Shown: positions 45,599 through 55,192, numbered from the stretch's first letter. The stretch is DNA of 64,000 nucleotides from Acinetobacter chengduensis (GCF_003664645.1 NZ_RCHC01000004.1:62001-126000); one strand, 5' to 3'. Notes: a model not told the origin generated them from the letters alone. Program-made: numbers and translations.

Positions 45599-46900
45599 AT
45601 GGAATATGTAGCACACGAAACACAACCCCATAATCCAAACTCTAAGACACGGGTCTTATTTGCAAGTTTGGTGGGTACGACAATCGAATTTTTCGACTTT
45701 TATATTTATGCGACGGCAGCAGTGTTAGTTTTCCCACATCTGTTTTTCCCAGAAAGTAGCGGTAGTGCTGCATTACTTCAATCTTTAGCGACGTTTTCAA
45801 TTGCGTTTGTAGCTCGTCCAATTGGTGCTGTAATTTTTGGGCATCTTGGAGATCGAATTGGCCGTAAAGCGACATTGGTAACTGCATTATTATTAATGGG
45901 AATTTCTACGATTTGTATTGGATTACTACCAACTTATGCGCAAATTGGCGTGGCTGCACCGATATTATTGGCATTGTGTCGTTTGGGGCAAGGGCTTGGC
46001 CTGAGTGGTGAGTGGAGCGGGGCTGTATTGTTTGCAACTGAAAATGCACCTAAGGGTAAACGTGCATGGTATGGCATGTTCCCGCAACTTGGCTCTCCAA
46101 TTGGCTTTATTCTTGCTGCAAGCTCATTTTTATTATTAGGTGCTTTTTTATCTAATGAAGAATTTATGGCATGGGGATGGAGAATTCCATTTATTGCCAG
46201 TGCATTATTAGTATTTGTTGGGCTATATATTCGCTTAAAATTACATGAATCTCCAGCATTTCAAAATGTTTTGAATAAACAAACTGCATCTAAAGTCCCT
46301 TTTAAAGACGTTGTATCAACGCATTTGGGCAAGGTTGTACTAGGTACTTTAGCAACTGTTTGTACCTTAGTTGTATTTTATTTAATGACAGTATTTGCAT
46401 TGAATTGGGGGACAAACGTATTAGGCTATAGCCGAGACGATTTTTTGAAAATGCAAATGGTTGCAACCTTATGTTTTGGCTTATGTATTCCATTGTCAGC
46501 AATGATGGCTGAAAAATTTGGTCGAAAAAGAACATCTATCGCGATTTGTATTCTGACAATTATTTTTGGTTTGTTTTTCTCCACCTTCTTTGTTGCACAA
46601 AATGCAGTTTCTGTTTTAATTTTTCTGTGCCTTGGTTTAGGTATTATGGGTTTAACCTATGGACCGCTTGGCACGATTTTGTCAGAGATCTTTCCAGTCT
46701 CTGTTCGATATACAGGATCAGCTTTAGCCTATAATTTCGGTAGCATTTTAGGCGCATCTTTTGCACCATTAATAGCAACAAAATTAGCAGAAACTTATGG
46801 TCTATATGCAGTGGGTTATTATTTATGTATTGCTGCAGCTGTATCATTATTTGCCTTTGTTTGTATTCGAGAAACGAAAGATGATGACATTATGTGCTAA
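45599..46900 (+). CDS. MFS transporter, metabolite:H+ symporter (MHS) family
   Basis: A 433-residue twelve-helix transporter. The MHS/ProP-type signature is visible: VGTTIEFFDFYIYATAAVLVFP, then FGHLGDRIGRKATLV (loop 2-3) and CRLGQGLGLSGEWSGAVLFATENAPKGKRAW. The family imports organic acids, betaines or aromatic acids by proton symport; substrate unknown here. A terminator follows. Confidence 0.88.
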   Translation: MEYVAHETQPHNPNSKTRVLFASLVGTTIEFFDFYIYATAAVLVFPHLFFPESSGSAALLQSLATFSIAFVARPIGAVIFGHLGDRIGRKATLVTALLLMGISTICIGLLPTYAQIGVAAPILLALCRLGQGLGLSGEWSGAVLFATENAPKGKRAWYGMFPQLGSPIGFILAASSFLLLGAFLSNEEFMAWGWRIPFIASALLVFVGLYIRLKLHESPAFQNVLNKQTASKVPFKDVVSTHLGKVVLGTLATVCTLVVFYLMTVFALNWGTNVLGYSRDDFLKMQMVATLCFGLCIPLSAMMAEKFGRKRTSIAICILTIIFGLFFSTFFVAQNAVSVLIFLCLGLGIMGLTYGPLGTILSEIFPVSVRYTGSALAYNFGSILGASFAPLIATKLAETYGLYAVGYYLCIAAAVSLFAFVCIRETKDDDIMC

Positions 46901-46927
46901 TTAATCTTATAAATTTATGATAGGCAG

Positions 46928-46959
46928 GCTTATTCATATCTATAGTGAATAAGCCTTTT
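46928..46959 (+). terminator. terminator after MFS gene
   Basis: GGCTTATTCA (46928-46937) pairs perfectly with TGAATAAGCC (46946-46955), followed by TTTTG. Confidence 0.8.
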
Positions 46960-47308
46960 GTTCGCTCAAATCTATATCGTATCGATAAAGTCGTGATTCG
47001 GTTTTCATCAACTTTAAATATGCACCGACTGTGCACTGCTTTTTTATAACTGATCTAAAAGTACTGCATCTTTTTTCAAAAGATAAACTTACAAATATCA
47101 ACTTATAGTCATTATCAAATTAAATCGATATATCCAGATGTTCAGAAATGCTGATGTGTTGGCTCTACATGCACTTACAGCCAAACAACTTAAACATTAG
47201 TATTTTTCATCTTTAGTTGAATTTATATCGTTTTACTCATGTTCTTATTCACGCTTAAATACACTCATTGAGAAATATTAACTTTTTTAGATTTGGGTAG
47301 CGATCTCC
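46960..47308. other. intergenic region upstream of mesX
   Basis: About 350 AT-rich bases with no ORF. Presumably carries the mesX-mesD promoter; no SAM riboswitch or clear MetR box was found. Confidence 0.45.
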
Positions 47309-48298
47309 ATGAGTAAAGCATTTGAATGTTCAATCAAACGCATTCGTTTTGATGAGAATTACGAACCAGCAAACAATACACGTTTAACGACTAACTTTGC
47401 TAATTTGGCACGCGGTGAGCACCGTGAAGAAAACTTGCGTCGTACATTGGCAATGATTAATAACCGTTTCAATACTTTGGCAAGCTGTGATAATCCAAAT
47501 GCTGATCGTTATTCATTAGAAATCGATATTATTTCTGCGGAATTAGATGTTGAAGGTAATGGTCAAACTTTCCCATTCATCGAAACATTAAAAAGTACAA
47601 TCATCGATCACAAAACCAATGAACGTATTGAAGGCATGATCGGCAATAGCTTTTCATCATACGTACGTGATTATGATTTCAGTGTGGTATTGCCTGCACT
47701 GGGTTGTAAATTTAATGAAAAACCTGAAGATTTTGGTGACTTACACGGTAAGTTGTACAAGCACCTTGTGAACTCTGAAGTGTTTAAAGCTGAATTTAAA
47801 AAGCAACCTGTGATTTGTTTAAGTATTTCAACTACAAAAACTTATTATCGTACTGCAAATGTGCATCCAATCTTGGGCGTGGAATACACCAATGATGATT
47901 ATTCACGTACTGATGACTACTTTGCAAAAATGGGCTTAAGTGTTCGTTACTTCAAACCTGAAAATGCAACTGCGCCATTGGCATTCTATTCTGCGAATAA
48001 CTTGCTGAGCGACTATACAGATTTTGAACTGATCAGTGCAATCAGTACAATGGAAAGCTTCCAAAAAATCTATCGTCCTGAAATTTATAACACTAATGCA
48101 ACTGCAGGCCTAGTGTATCAACCGAGCTTGAACTATCAGGATTATTCACTTACTCGTATTGTGTATGACCGTGTTGAACGTGGTCAGTTGGCTGTTAAGC
48201 AAGGTAAATGGACAGAAGAAAACTTCATTCAGCCGTATAAAAACATTCTTGATGAATGGGCTGCAAACTTTAGCATTTCAAACACAGAAGTTGCTTAA
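47309..48298 (+). CDS. mesX: MesX, DUF1852 partner of methionine synthase MesD
   Basis: A 329-residue DUF1852 protein starting MSKAFECSIKRIRFDENYEP. In Acinetobacter this family (MesX) is required with MesD for folate-independent methionine synthesis that depends on oxygen (established by Price and colleagues' genetic work on core methionine synthases). Conserved stretches here are RGEHREENLRRTLAMINNRFN and FSSYVRDYDFSVVLPA. It precedes mesD by 38 bases. Confidence 0.9.
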   Translation: MSKAFECSIKRIRFDENYEPANNTRLTTNFANLARGEHREENLRRTLAMINNRFNTLASCDNPNADRYSLEIDIISAELDVEGNGQTFPFIETLKSTIIDHKTNERIEGMIGNSFSSYVRDYDFSVVLPALGCKFNEKPEDFGDLHGKLYKHLVNSEVFKAEFKKQPVICLSISTTKTYYRTANVHPILGVEYTNDDYSRTDDYFAKMGLSVRYFKPENATAPLAFYSANNLLSDYTDFELISAISTMESFQKIYRPEIYNTNATAGLVYQPSLNYQDYSLTRIVYDRVERGQLAVKQGKWTEENFIQPYKNILDEWAANFSISNTEVA

Positions 48299-48336
48299 AC
48301 ACAATTTTAAACTGAATTTTAGATAGAAGATTAGAC

Positions 48337-49365
48337 ATGGCTATTTTACTCCCAACTTCAACAGCAGGAAGCTTACCAAAACCATCTTGGTTGGCAGAAC
48401 CTGAAAAATTATGGTCTGCATGGAAGCTAGAAGGTGAAGAGCTTCTTGAAGCAAAACGTGATGCGTTAAAACTATCTTTGCATGAGCAAGTTCGTGCTGG
48501 TATTGATATTGTGAGTGACGGTGAGCAAACTCGTCAGCACTTTGTAACCACGTTTATTGAACATCTTGAAGGTGTAGATTTCGAAAAACGTGAAACAATG
48601 CGTATTCGTAACCGTTACGATGCCAGCGTGCCTTCAGTCGTTGGTGAAGTATCTCGTAAAAAAGCTGTGTTTGTAGATGATGCTAAATTTTTACGTACCC
48701 AAACCAATCAGCCAATTAAATGGGCACTTCCAGGCCCAATGACTATGATTGATACGCTTTACGATGGTCACTATAAGAGCCGTGAAAAATTGGCTTTGGA
48801 ATTTGCTAAAATCCTTAACCAAGAAGCGTTAGAGCTTGAAGCAGCTGGTGTAGACATCATCCAGTTTGATGAGCCTGCATTTAACGTATTCTTTGATGAA
48901 GTCAATGATTGGGGTATTCCGACTTTAGAGCGTGCGCTTGAAGGCCTGAAGTGTGAAACAGCAGTACACATTTGTTATGGTTATGGCATTAAAGCCAACA
49001 CAGATTGGAAACAGACTTTAGGTAATGAATGGCGCCAATATGAAGAGTCATTCCCTAAACTACAACAGTCTAAACTTGATATTATCTCGCTAGAATGCCA
49101 AAACTCACGTGTACCTATGGATTTGATTGAACTGATCCGTGGTAAGAAAGTAATGGTGGGTGCAATTGATGTTGCAACCAATCAAGTTGAAACACCTGAA
49201 GAAGTAGCGAATACTTTACGCAAAGCATTACAGTTTGTAGATGCAGATAAGCTTTATCCTTCAACAAACTGTGGTATGGCACCGTTATCTCGCCAAGTCG
49301 CACAAGGCAAATTGAATGCTTTAAGTGCAGGTGCTGCCATCGTTCGTCAAGAACTGACAGCATAA
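48337..49365 (+). CDS. mesD: core methionine synthase MesD
   Basis: A 342-residue MetE C-terminal-like enzyme lacking the N-terminal half of full MetE. It has TAGSLPKPSWL, GIDIVSDGEQTR, DIIQFDEPAFN, and the zinc-site segments VHICYGYGIKAN and STNCGMAPLSR with the ligand His/Cys residues. MesD transfers a methyl group to homocysteine without folate; the methyl donor is not known. It is co-transcribed with mesX and followed by a flavin reductase. Confidence 0.92.
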   Translation: MAILLPTSTAGSLPKPSWLAEPEKLWSAWKLEGEELLEAKRDALKLSLHEQVRAGIDIVSDGEQTRQHFVTTFIEHLEGVDFEKRETMRIRNRYDASVPSVVGEVSRKKAVFVDDAKFLRTQTNQPIKWALPGPMTMIDTLYDGHYKSREKLALEFAKILNQEALELEAAGVDIIQFDEPAFNVFFDEVNDWGIPTLERALEGLKCETAVHICYGYGIKANTDWKQTLGNEWRQYEESFPKLQQSKLDIISLECQNSRVPMDLIELIRGKKVMVGAIDVATNQVETPEEVANTLRKALQFVDADKLYPSTNCGMAPLSRQVAQGKLNALSAGAAIVRQELTA

Positions 49366-49426
49366 ATTCTGAGCTGGCTCAATTTCATGTCAGGCTAAGA
49401 GAAATTTAAGTTTTCTCAAACCTTAC

Positions 49427-49963
49427 ATGATCATGAGTCAAGCCATATATACCATTGAGATGAAAGAGATGATTGAAGCAACTGATTTTAGAAATGCAAT
49501 GTCTTTATTAACCACTGCAGTTAATGTGATTACGACTGAAGGTAAAGCAGGCATGCATGGATTTACAGCATCAGCAGTATGCAGTGTGACAGATGCACCG
49601 CCAACATTGCTGGTTTGTATGAATCAATCATCTCGTTCTCATGCGCATTTTCTTGAAAATAAAGTTCTGTCTGTGAATGTATTGGGTGCACAGCATGAAC
49701 ACATTTCAAATGCATTTGCTTCAAGTAAATTTAATTCCGAAGAACGTTTCAAACTCGGTTCTTGGACCACATTAGAAACAAGTTCGCCGGTGTTAAAAGA
49801 TGCTTTAGTCAGTTTTGATTGTCAGATTGAACAAATTCAAGAAGTGGGTACGCACAGTGTATTTATGTGCCGTGTGGTCGCAATTAAGCAAAGTCAGCAG
49901 GAAGAAAGTTTGGTGTATTTCAACCGTGCTTATCATGCTGTTGGTCAAGTGGAGTTGGCTTAA
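49427..49963 (+). CDS. flavin reductase-like protein
   Basis: A 178-residue FMN-binding split-barrel protein (flavin reductase domain). RNAMSLLTTAVNVITTEG, HGFTASAVCSVTDAPPTLLVCMN and SVNVLGAQHEHIS are the diagnostic stretches. ATG 49427 or 49433 are possible starts. It lies 61 bases after mesD; supply of reduced flavin to the oxygen-dependent MesX/MesD reaction is an attractive inference. Confidence 0.88.
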   Translation: MIMSQAIYTIEMKEMIEATDFRNAMSLLTTAVNVITTEGKAGMHGFTASAVCSVTDAPPTLLVCMNQSSRSHAHFLENKVLSVNVLGAQHEHISNAFASSKFNSEERFKLGSWTTLETSSPVLKDALVSFDCQIEQIQEVGTHSVFMCRVVAIKQSQQEESLVYFNRAYHAVGQVELA

Positions 49964-50008
49964 ACCAGCCAGACTTCTTCAACACAACTCTTTAAAAGTA
50001 CCTATTTC

Positions 50009-50809
50009 GTGGAACTCATTACTTTCTTAATTATTGGTGCATTTGCTGGTTTTGCCGCAGGGCTATTTGGCGTTGGCGGCGGCACCATCATTGTACCGCT
50101 GCTATATATTGTGTTTAGTCAAATGGGCTATAGCCCTGATGTGATTATGCATTTGGCACTTGGGACGTCCTTGGCCACTATTGTGGTGACCTCAATTAGC
50201 TCATTAATGGCACACCATAAAAATGGTGCTGTAATTTGGCCTGTGTTTAAAAATTTAGCACCGCCTATGGCGATTGGCTGTTTTGCAGGGGCAGGTATTG
50301 CAGGCTGGCTTTCAGGTTTGCATTTGCAAATGATTGTCGGGGTGTTTTTATTGTGGGTGGCTTATACCATGTTTATGGGGGCAAAAAAGCCAGTAGATTC
50401 AAGCAAAGAACTACCATCTACAGCTAAGCAAATTGCAGCAGGTTCTGGTATTGGTGTGGCTTCAGCCATCTTTGGAATTGGTGGCGGAAGTATTACTGTG
50501 CCGTATTTAACAGCCAATGGCGTAGTGATGCAAAAAGCGGTTGGTACTTCTGCAGCATGTGGCTTACCTATTGCAATTGCGGGTGCATTGGGCTTTATGT
50601 TTTTTGGTATGCAACAGCATGTTGAAATTCCAAATACTATTGGCTTTATTCATATCTATGCTTTTTTAGGCATTAGTGTGATGAGTTTCTTTACCGCCAA
50701 ATTTGGTGCGAAAACAGCGCACGCACTCTCTCCAGCAGTACTCAAAAAATGTTTTGCTGTATTGCTGTGTGTAGTTGGCTGTTTTTTCCTAGTTAAAGGT
50801 ATTTTATAA
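50009..50809 (+). CDS. TauE/SafE (TSUP) family transporter
   Basis: A 266-residue membrane protein with about eight hydrophobic segments and the duplicated glycine-rich motif FAAGLFGVGGGTIIVPLL near the start and AIFGIGGGSITVPYL in the middle. TSUP proteins carry sulfite or organosulfur/organic acid anions. Start codon GTG. It may share a transcript with the flavin reductase (45-base gap). Substrate unknown. Confidence 0.9.
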   Translation: MELITFLIIGAFAGFAAGLFGVGGGTIIVPLLYIVFSQMGYSPDVIMHLALGTSLATIVVTSISSLMAHHKNGAVIWPVFKNLAPPMAIGCFAGAGIAGWLSGLHLQMIVGVFLLWVAYTMFMGAKKPVDSSKELPSTAKQIAAGSGIGVASAIFGIGGGSITVPYLTANGVVMQKAVGTSAACGLPIAIAGALGFMFFGMQQHVEIPNTIGFIHIYAFLGISVMSFFTAKFGAKTAHALSPAVLKKCFAVLLCVVGCFFLVKGIL

Positions 50810-50841
50810 AACTGAATTGGCCTAAATAGCTCATTGAAATC

Positions 50842-50876
50842 CGCTCTAATATGTATGCGCATATTAGAGCGTTTTT
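50842..50876 (+). terminator. rho-independent terminator after TSUP gene
   Basis: CGCTCTAATATG (50842-50853) pairs perfectly with CATATTAGAGCG (50860-50871), followed by TTTTT. Confidence 0.9.
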
Positions 50877-50920
50877 ATTGATAACGATTAAATAATTAAA
50901 ACCTTAAAAAGATTTGTTTT

Positions 50921-51250
50921 TTAAAGCTCTGTGCTTTTAGAAAAAACATTGATGATCACAATACCGAATAAAATAAAGGCCAAACCAATCATGGCGGGTA
51001 GGTCAAGATTCTGTTTAAATACAATCCAGCCGACACATGAAATGAGCACAATACCTGCAGCAGACCACATGGCGTAGGCCAAACCCATTGGAATCGATTT
51101 AAACGTTAAGCCTAAAAAGAATAGGGCAATGGCATAGCCGAATATGGTAAAAATAATTGGCACAAGTTCTGTAAAGCCATTACTGGCTTTTAAGGCCGAG
51201 GTTGCAATTACTTCAGCAATTATCGCAATTACTAAATACAAAAACGACAT
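50921..51250 (-). CDS. SMR-family multidrug efflux protein (AbeS/EmrE-like)
   Basis: A 109-residue four-helix transporter. The essential membrane glutamate is Glu13 in IIAEVIATSALKAS; GLAYAMWSAAGIVLISCVGW and the C-terminal FGIVIINVFSKS match AbeS of Acinetobacter baumannii. This is the Qac (drug-type) pattern rather than the guanidinium-exporter Gdx pattern. It starts 7 bases after the preceding gene and is the last member of the minus-strand operon, an unusual partner for an ABC importer. Confidence 0.88.
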   Translation of the reverse strand: MSFLYLVIAIIAEVIATSALKASNGFTELVPIIFTIFGYAIALFFLGLTFKSIPMGLAYAMWSAAGIVLISCVGWIVFKQNLDLPAMIGLAFILFGIVIINVFSKSTEL

Positions 51251-51257
51251 GATATTC

Positions 51258-52139
51258 CTATAAACATTCTACTGCATGATGCATCAGGTGCTGTTTTTCA
51301 TTTAATAGCCAATCGGCGCTTTGCATGGTGGTATCTGTAGTATGTTGAAATACATAATCAGGCACATAAACATCCACTTCAAAAACGAGTTGGTGTTCAT
51401 AACCGCCAATCAAAATGCTTTGCATTAAGTGGGATTCATCAATGATTTTAAAACTTTCAAAATTAAACGGTTGATCTTGCTGAGCAGAAGTCGTGCTGTA
51501 ATGTTTATGCCTACCACCGAGCGCAATTGATACTTCAAAGCTTTCAATCACGGCATTTTCAATAGAAGATGCTGTTTGCATGTCTATGGTGGACACGGTT
51601 TGTTGATCTTCAGGTAAACGGCTGAGTGCAAAAGCCATCTGATGACCGCAAATAATTAAACCTCCGTCCATTTGTAATAATTGATCGGTTTCAACGTTGA
51701 GCACTGACTTCAAACGTAGGCCTAAAAATAAGCCTTCACGCGCTTGCTGACGCCAATCTTCGACATACACATTACTTGGAGAGAATTCTAAAATGCTGTT
51801 ACCAATCGCGTGAAGTTTGGCAGGTTCTGGCCATTGAACATGATTCTGATAATTTGAATAGGGATGAACCTGCCAAGATAACAATTGCTGCGTAGCATCC
51901 CATTCAGTATTGCCAATCCAGCCCTGGCGCTCATGAATAGGCGTGCCTATGCGCTTTTTTAAACGTAGATCGATAGTAAAACTACGTGATTGAAACCAAT
52001 ACACAATGGTTTTTTCATCCGTTAAGCCATTAAAAAAAGTAATGCTTTTACGGCGGAAAGCGCCATATAAATAGTTCGGAATACAACCCGAAATATGTTG
52101 GCTTGGCGGGAGCTGTTCTAAGGCTTGGAATAAATTCAC
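51258..52139 (-). CDS. uncharacterised protein in ABC-oxygenase operon
   Basis: A 293-residue protein starting at GTG, overlapping the stop of the oxygenase gene (GTGA), which indicates translational coupling. No membrane segments or signal peptide are seen. Segments such as PNYLYGAFRRKSITFFNG, GWIGNTEWDATQQLLSW and MDGGLIICGHQMAFALSR have no family I recognise. Its fixed place between an oxygenase and an efflux pump suggests a shared catabolic or detoxification task. Confidence 0.7.
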   Translation of the reverse strand: MNLFQALEQLPPSQHISGCIPNYLYGAFRRKSITFFNGLTDEKTIVYWFQSRSFTIDLRLKKRIGTPIHERQGWIGNTEWDATQQLLSWQVHPYSNYQNHVQWPEPAKLHAIGNSILEFSPSNVYVEDWRQQAREGLFLGLRLKSVLNVETDQLLQMDGGLIICGHQMAFALSRLPEDQQTVSTIDMQTASSIENAVIESFEVSIALGGRHKHYSTTSAQQDQPFNFESFKIIDESHLMQSILIGGYEHQLVFEVDVYVPDYVFQHTTDTTMQSADWLLNEKQHLMHHAVECL

Positions 52140-53155
52140 ACCGTTTCTCCCCGATTATCGTTGATAGATTCACACAGACCAAAAGAAGACAGTGGCACAG
52201 CATTATTTAAAATGAGTTCACCAGAAGCGACACGTTTTTTAAGATAATTGAAGGTTTGCGCAGTTTGGTTAAATAAATGTTCACCACCAATTAAAGGCTG
52301 ATATTGAGCTGGTTCATGAGAAGGTACAGGCTCAATAACCGTGTCATAATTACAAGCACAGAATAATGGGAAAGAGTAACGTTCTTCAGCCACTTTTCTA
52401 ACTCGATGTTTAGTGGCTAAATATTTGCCATTCGACAAAATTTCCATCATGTCGCCAATGTTCATCACTAAAGTGTTTTCAATTAAAGGAATATCTATCC
52501 ATTCACCTTGCTTGTTCAACACTTGTAAGCCAGGCGCGGTGGGCAATAGCAAGGTAAAACATTCATAATCTGTATGTGCGCCAATCCCTTCCGCATCTTT
52601 CACTTCAGGGTTATAGGGGTAATGAATGAGGCGAAGTTGGCTAGTGGCATGAGTAATTTTGGCATCAAAAAAATGCTCATCCACATTTAGGGCTAAAGCA
52701 AAAGCTTGAAAGATCTGCTCGCTAATGTCACGCAAATGACGGTAGTAAGCACTGACCGTCTGTTTAAACACTTCATCATTGGGCCATAGCGTTGGGCCGA
52801 GTAAAGGAAATTGAGTCATTTCGCCACAATAGTCATAATTGACGTCATAGGCTTCTTTCAAATCATAGCTGTTACCTGAAAATTGCTCTTCACCAATGGG
52901 CACATAACCACTGTGGTTTTTAGATAGCCCAATATAGTGTTGCATTTTAGTGGCAGTATCTTGCTGAAAATAACGCTGAGCCACCAGAATTAGAGCGCGT
53001 GCAAAATCAAAATTGAACTGGTCACCTTTTAAATAAAGAAAACCCACATCTTTACAAGCCTGATCCAGAGCATTGGCTACTTCTAAACGGTCTGATAGGT
53101 CTGCGCTCTGCATTTTGGAAATATCAACCAAAGGCAAAACATAAGATTCATTCAT
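52136..53155 (-). CDS. Fe(II)/2-oxoglutarate oxygenase, isopenicillin N synthase-like
   Basis: A 339-residue oxygenase from the ATG at 53155, supported by GAGGAATT eight bases upstream (a longer frame overlaps intergenic repeats). The fold-specific motifs are GAHTDYECFTLLL (His-x-Asp), the distal TKHRVRKV and the RYSFPLF (RxS) 2-oxoglutarate motif. N-terminus is the DIOX_N type. Plant homologues of this superfamily hydroxylate guanidino-amino acids; other members act on purines, pyrimidines or amino acids. Substrate unknown. Confidence 0.85.
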   Translation of the reverse strand: MNESYVLPLVDISKMQSADLSDRLEVANALDQACKDVGFLYLKGDQFNFDFARALILVAQRYFQQDTATKMQHYIGLSKNHSGYVPIGEEQFSGNSYDLKEAYDVNYDYCGEMTQFPLLGPTLWPNDEVFKQTVSAYYRHLRDISEQIFQAFALALNVDEHFFDAKITHATSQLRLIHYPYNPEVKDAEGIGAHTDYECFTLLLPTAPGLQVLNKQGEWIDIPLIENTLVMNIGDMMEILSNGKYLATKHRVRKVAEERYSFPLFCACNYDTVIEPVPSHEPAQYQPLIGGEHLFNQTAQTFNYLKKRVASGELILNNAVPLSSFGLCESINDNRGETV

Positions 53156-53172
53156 CTTCAATTCCTCTATAG

Positions 53173-53214
53173 TTGGCCGTCCAACGCTGTAGTACATCAT
53201 TTAGGCCGTCCTAA
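53173..53214. repeat. paired GGCCGTCC hairpins between ATPase and oxygenase genes
   Basis: TTGG-CCGT-CCAA (53173-53184) and TTAGG-CCGT-CCTAA (53201-53214) share the core GGCCGTCC and are 28 bases apart. They lie in the 82-base gap upstream of the oxygenase. They may be regulator half-sites, or intra-operon RNA hairpins. Confidence 0.55.
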
Positions 53215-53237
53215 AGATGAAGAAAGAGTAATAACTG

Positions 53238-54119
53238 TTACTTTTGTATACTCACTTGGGTCATACGCGGAATTTTAGGTAAGTTTTCCAATGCTGGATC
53301 AAGTTCGTCTTCCTGTGCATGCACCAAAAAATCCACCCGCTCGCGCAGTTGCTTAAACTCTGGTGTAAGCATGAGTTCAGGATTTCGCGGACGTGGTAAA
53401 TCGACCTCAATAATTTCTTTAATTTCACCAGGATTCGCTTTTAAAGCTACAATCCGATCCGCCAATAAAATCGCTTCATCCATGTCATGAGTTACAAAAA
53501 TAATCGTAATATCAATATTTTGCCAAAGATCCATTAAATGCTTTTGCATTTTTTGACGGGTATGCGGATCGAGTGCCCCAAAAGGTTCATCCATTAATAA
53601 AATTTTGGGTTCATTGACCAGCGCACGGGCAATTGCAACGCGCTGTTTCATACCGCCAGAAAGCTGATGTGGGTACTGATCTTGGTATTTTTCTAAGCCA
53701 ATAATATCAATCCATTCACGGGCACTAGATTCAGCAGAAGCATTACTTGCACCTTTCATTAAAGGGCCAAACATCACATTTTCTTTGACAGTTTTCCATG
53801 GAAAAAGGGTATAGCCCTGAAATACCATGCCACGTTCAGGGCTCGGGCCTTTAATAGTTTGACCATCGACCAGTAATTCACCACTGCTGTATGGGTCGAG
53901 TCCCGCCACAATTCGGCTAAACGTAGACTTACCACAACCTGATGGGCCAATCACACAGATAAATTCACGCTTATGAATTTTCAAATCCAGCTGATTTAAA
54001 ATGGTGCGTTCAGTTTTGCCATGCTTAAAGCTTTGGGTCAGTTTTTTAGCTTCTAAAATGACAGGGCGCGCATAAATAGCATCGAAATATGTAGTGGCAT
54101 TAAATTCTGTGTTATTCAT
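53238..54119 (-). CDS. ABC importer ATPase, nitrate/sulfonate/taurine type
   Basis: A 293-residue ATPase from the ATG at 54119, with AGGAG upstream and a one-base overlap with the permease stop (TAATG). Walker [13 protein letters not shown]-loop [12 protein letters not shown], signature [15 protein letters not shown], Walker [13 protein letters not shown] and [15 protein letters not shown]. It energises the permease upstream. No binding protein is in this operon. Confidence 0.9.
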   Translation of the reverse strand: MNNTEFNATTYFDAIYARPVILEAKKLTQSFKHGKTERTILNQLDLKIHKREFICVIGPSGCGKSTFSRIVAGLDPYSSGELLVDGQTIKGPSPERGMVFQGYTLFPWKTVKENVMFGPLMKGASNASAESSAREWIDIIGLEKYQDQYPHQLSGGMKQRVAIARALVNEPKILLMDEPFGALDPHTRQKMQKHLMDLWQNIDITIIFVTHDMDEAILLADRIVALKANPGEIKEIIEVDLPRPRNPELMLTPEFKQLRERVDFLVHAQEDELDPALENLPKIPRMTQVSIQK

Positions 54120-55063
54120 TATTTTGCTCCTGCTTTCCATTTAAATAGATGTTGTCCCAATTTCATTAGAACGACATCACACACCAAACCAATTACCCCA
54201 ATAATCAGAATCGCAGCGTAAACATTGTCAAAGTTTTGGTAACGCGCTTGTTGGGTAATAAACCAGGTAATGCCAGACGTTGTGCCGATCAGTTCAGATA
54301 CGATCAAATATGTCCAAGCCCAGCCAAGCAACACACGTAAGTCACGGTAAATATCTGGCAGTGCCGAAGGAATCACCACATGAAATAAGCTTTTCATTTT
54401 GTTGGTGCCTAAAGTAAAACCTGCTTCGATCAGGCTACGGTCGACCATACGAGTGGTATTGGCAATAATCAGAATTTGCTGAAACAGTGTACCAATCACA
54501 ATAATCGCAATCTTGGGCGCATCATTAATACCTAAAATGGCAACAGCTAATGCGCCAAAAGCAGGTGCGGGTAAATAGCGAAAAAACTCAACAAAGGGTT
54601 CGGTCAGTTGCGATATTGTTTGAGAAAAACCACACAAGATGCCTAGTGGAATACCCACCAATGAAGCAATAAAAAATGCACTAAACACAATTTTGATACT
54701 GTGCCACAAGCTTTGATGAAACCATGGCGCATCTGGCTGTGCTGGAGGTGTAATAAAGGCGGTTACCAGTGCTTTTGCAACTTCATGCGGTGCAGGTAAA
54801 TAAATTGGATTGACCAATTTACCTTGAGGTGGTGCAACTCCAGCATTCACGGCAGATTGTGCTTCGGCATAAAATACGGCTTTATCTACACGGCTATCAA
54901 CTTGCAAATACGGCACACTGCCAGACTGAGTAATTTGTACCTGTGGATGCCATAAAAATGGCAAATAACTCACTGCACACCAAATAAGCACAGGAATTAA
55001 AAATGATCCTAAGCCAAGCAATAGCTTACTTTTTGGACTGAGCTCTCTTGCGACATAACCCAT
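54119..55063 (-). CDS. ABC importer permease
   Basis: A 314-residue permease; ATG 55063 is preferred to the TTG at 55072. One N-terminal helix, then a periplasmic insert of roughly 75 residues (PYLQVDSRVDKAVFYAEAQ), then the usual five helices with the EAA loop IEAGFTLGTNKMKSLFHVVIPSALPDIYRDLRVLLG. The periplasmic insert is larger than in SsuC/TauC. First gene of the five-gene minus-strand operon. Confidence 0.87.
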   Translation of the reverse strand: MGYVARELSPKSKLLLGLGSFLIPVLIWCAVSYLPFLWHPQVQITQSGSVPYLQVDSRVDKAVFYAEAQSAVNAGVAPPQGKLVNPIYLPAPHEVAKALVTAFITPPAQPDAPWFHQSLWHSIKIVFSAFFIASLVGIPLGILCGFSQTISQLTEPFVEFFRYLPAPAFGALAVAILGINDAPKIAIIVIGTLFQQILIIANTTRMVDRSLIEAGFTLGTNKMKSLFHVVIPSALPDIYRDLRVLLGWAWTYLIVSELIGTTSGITWFITQQARYQNFDNVYAAILIIGVIGLVCDVVLMKLGQHLFKWKAGAK

Positions 55064-55192
55064 ACTGACCAAGCCCCAATATTACTTTTTTAATAAAACG
55101 TAATACTGTTAAGCAATTAGAATGCCAAAGGCCTGTATGCCGTGATTTAATTACAATGTACGAGGTTTAATGGAACAAATACTTAAAAAAGC

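Noticed and set aside
45560..45610. Short leader peptide frame (16 codons) before the MFS gene
   Set aside because: No ribosome-binding site and overlaps the MFS start; not supported.
50921..51250. Guanidinium exporter (Gdx/SugE type)
   Set aside because: The helix-1 and C-terminal motifs (EVIATSALKAS, IVIINVFSKS) match the Qac/AbeS branch, not Gdx, despite the guanidine theme nearby.
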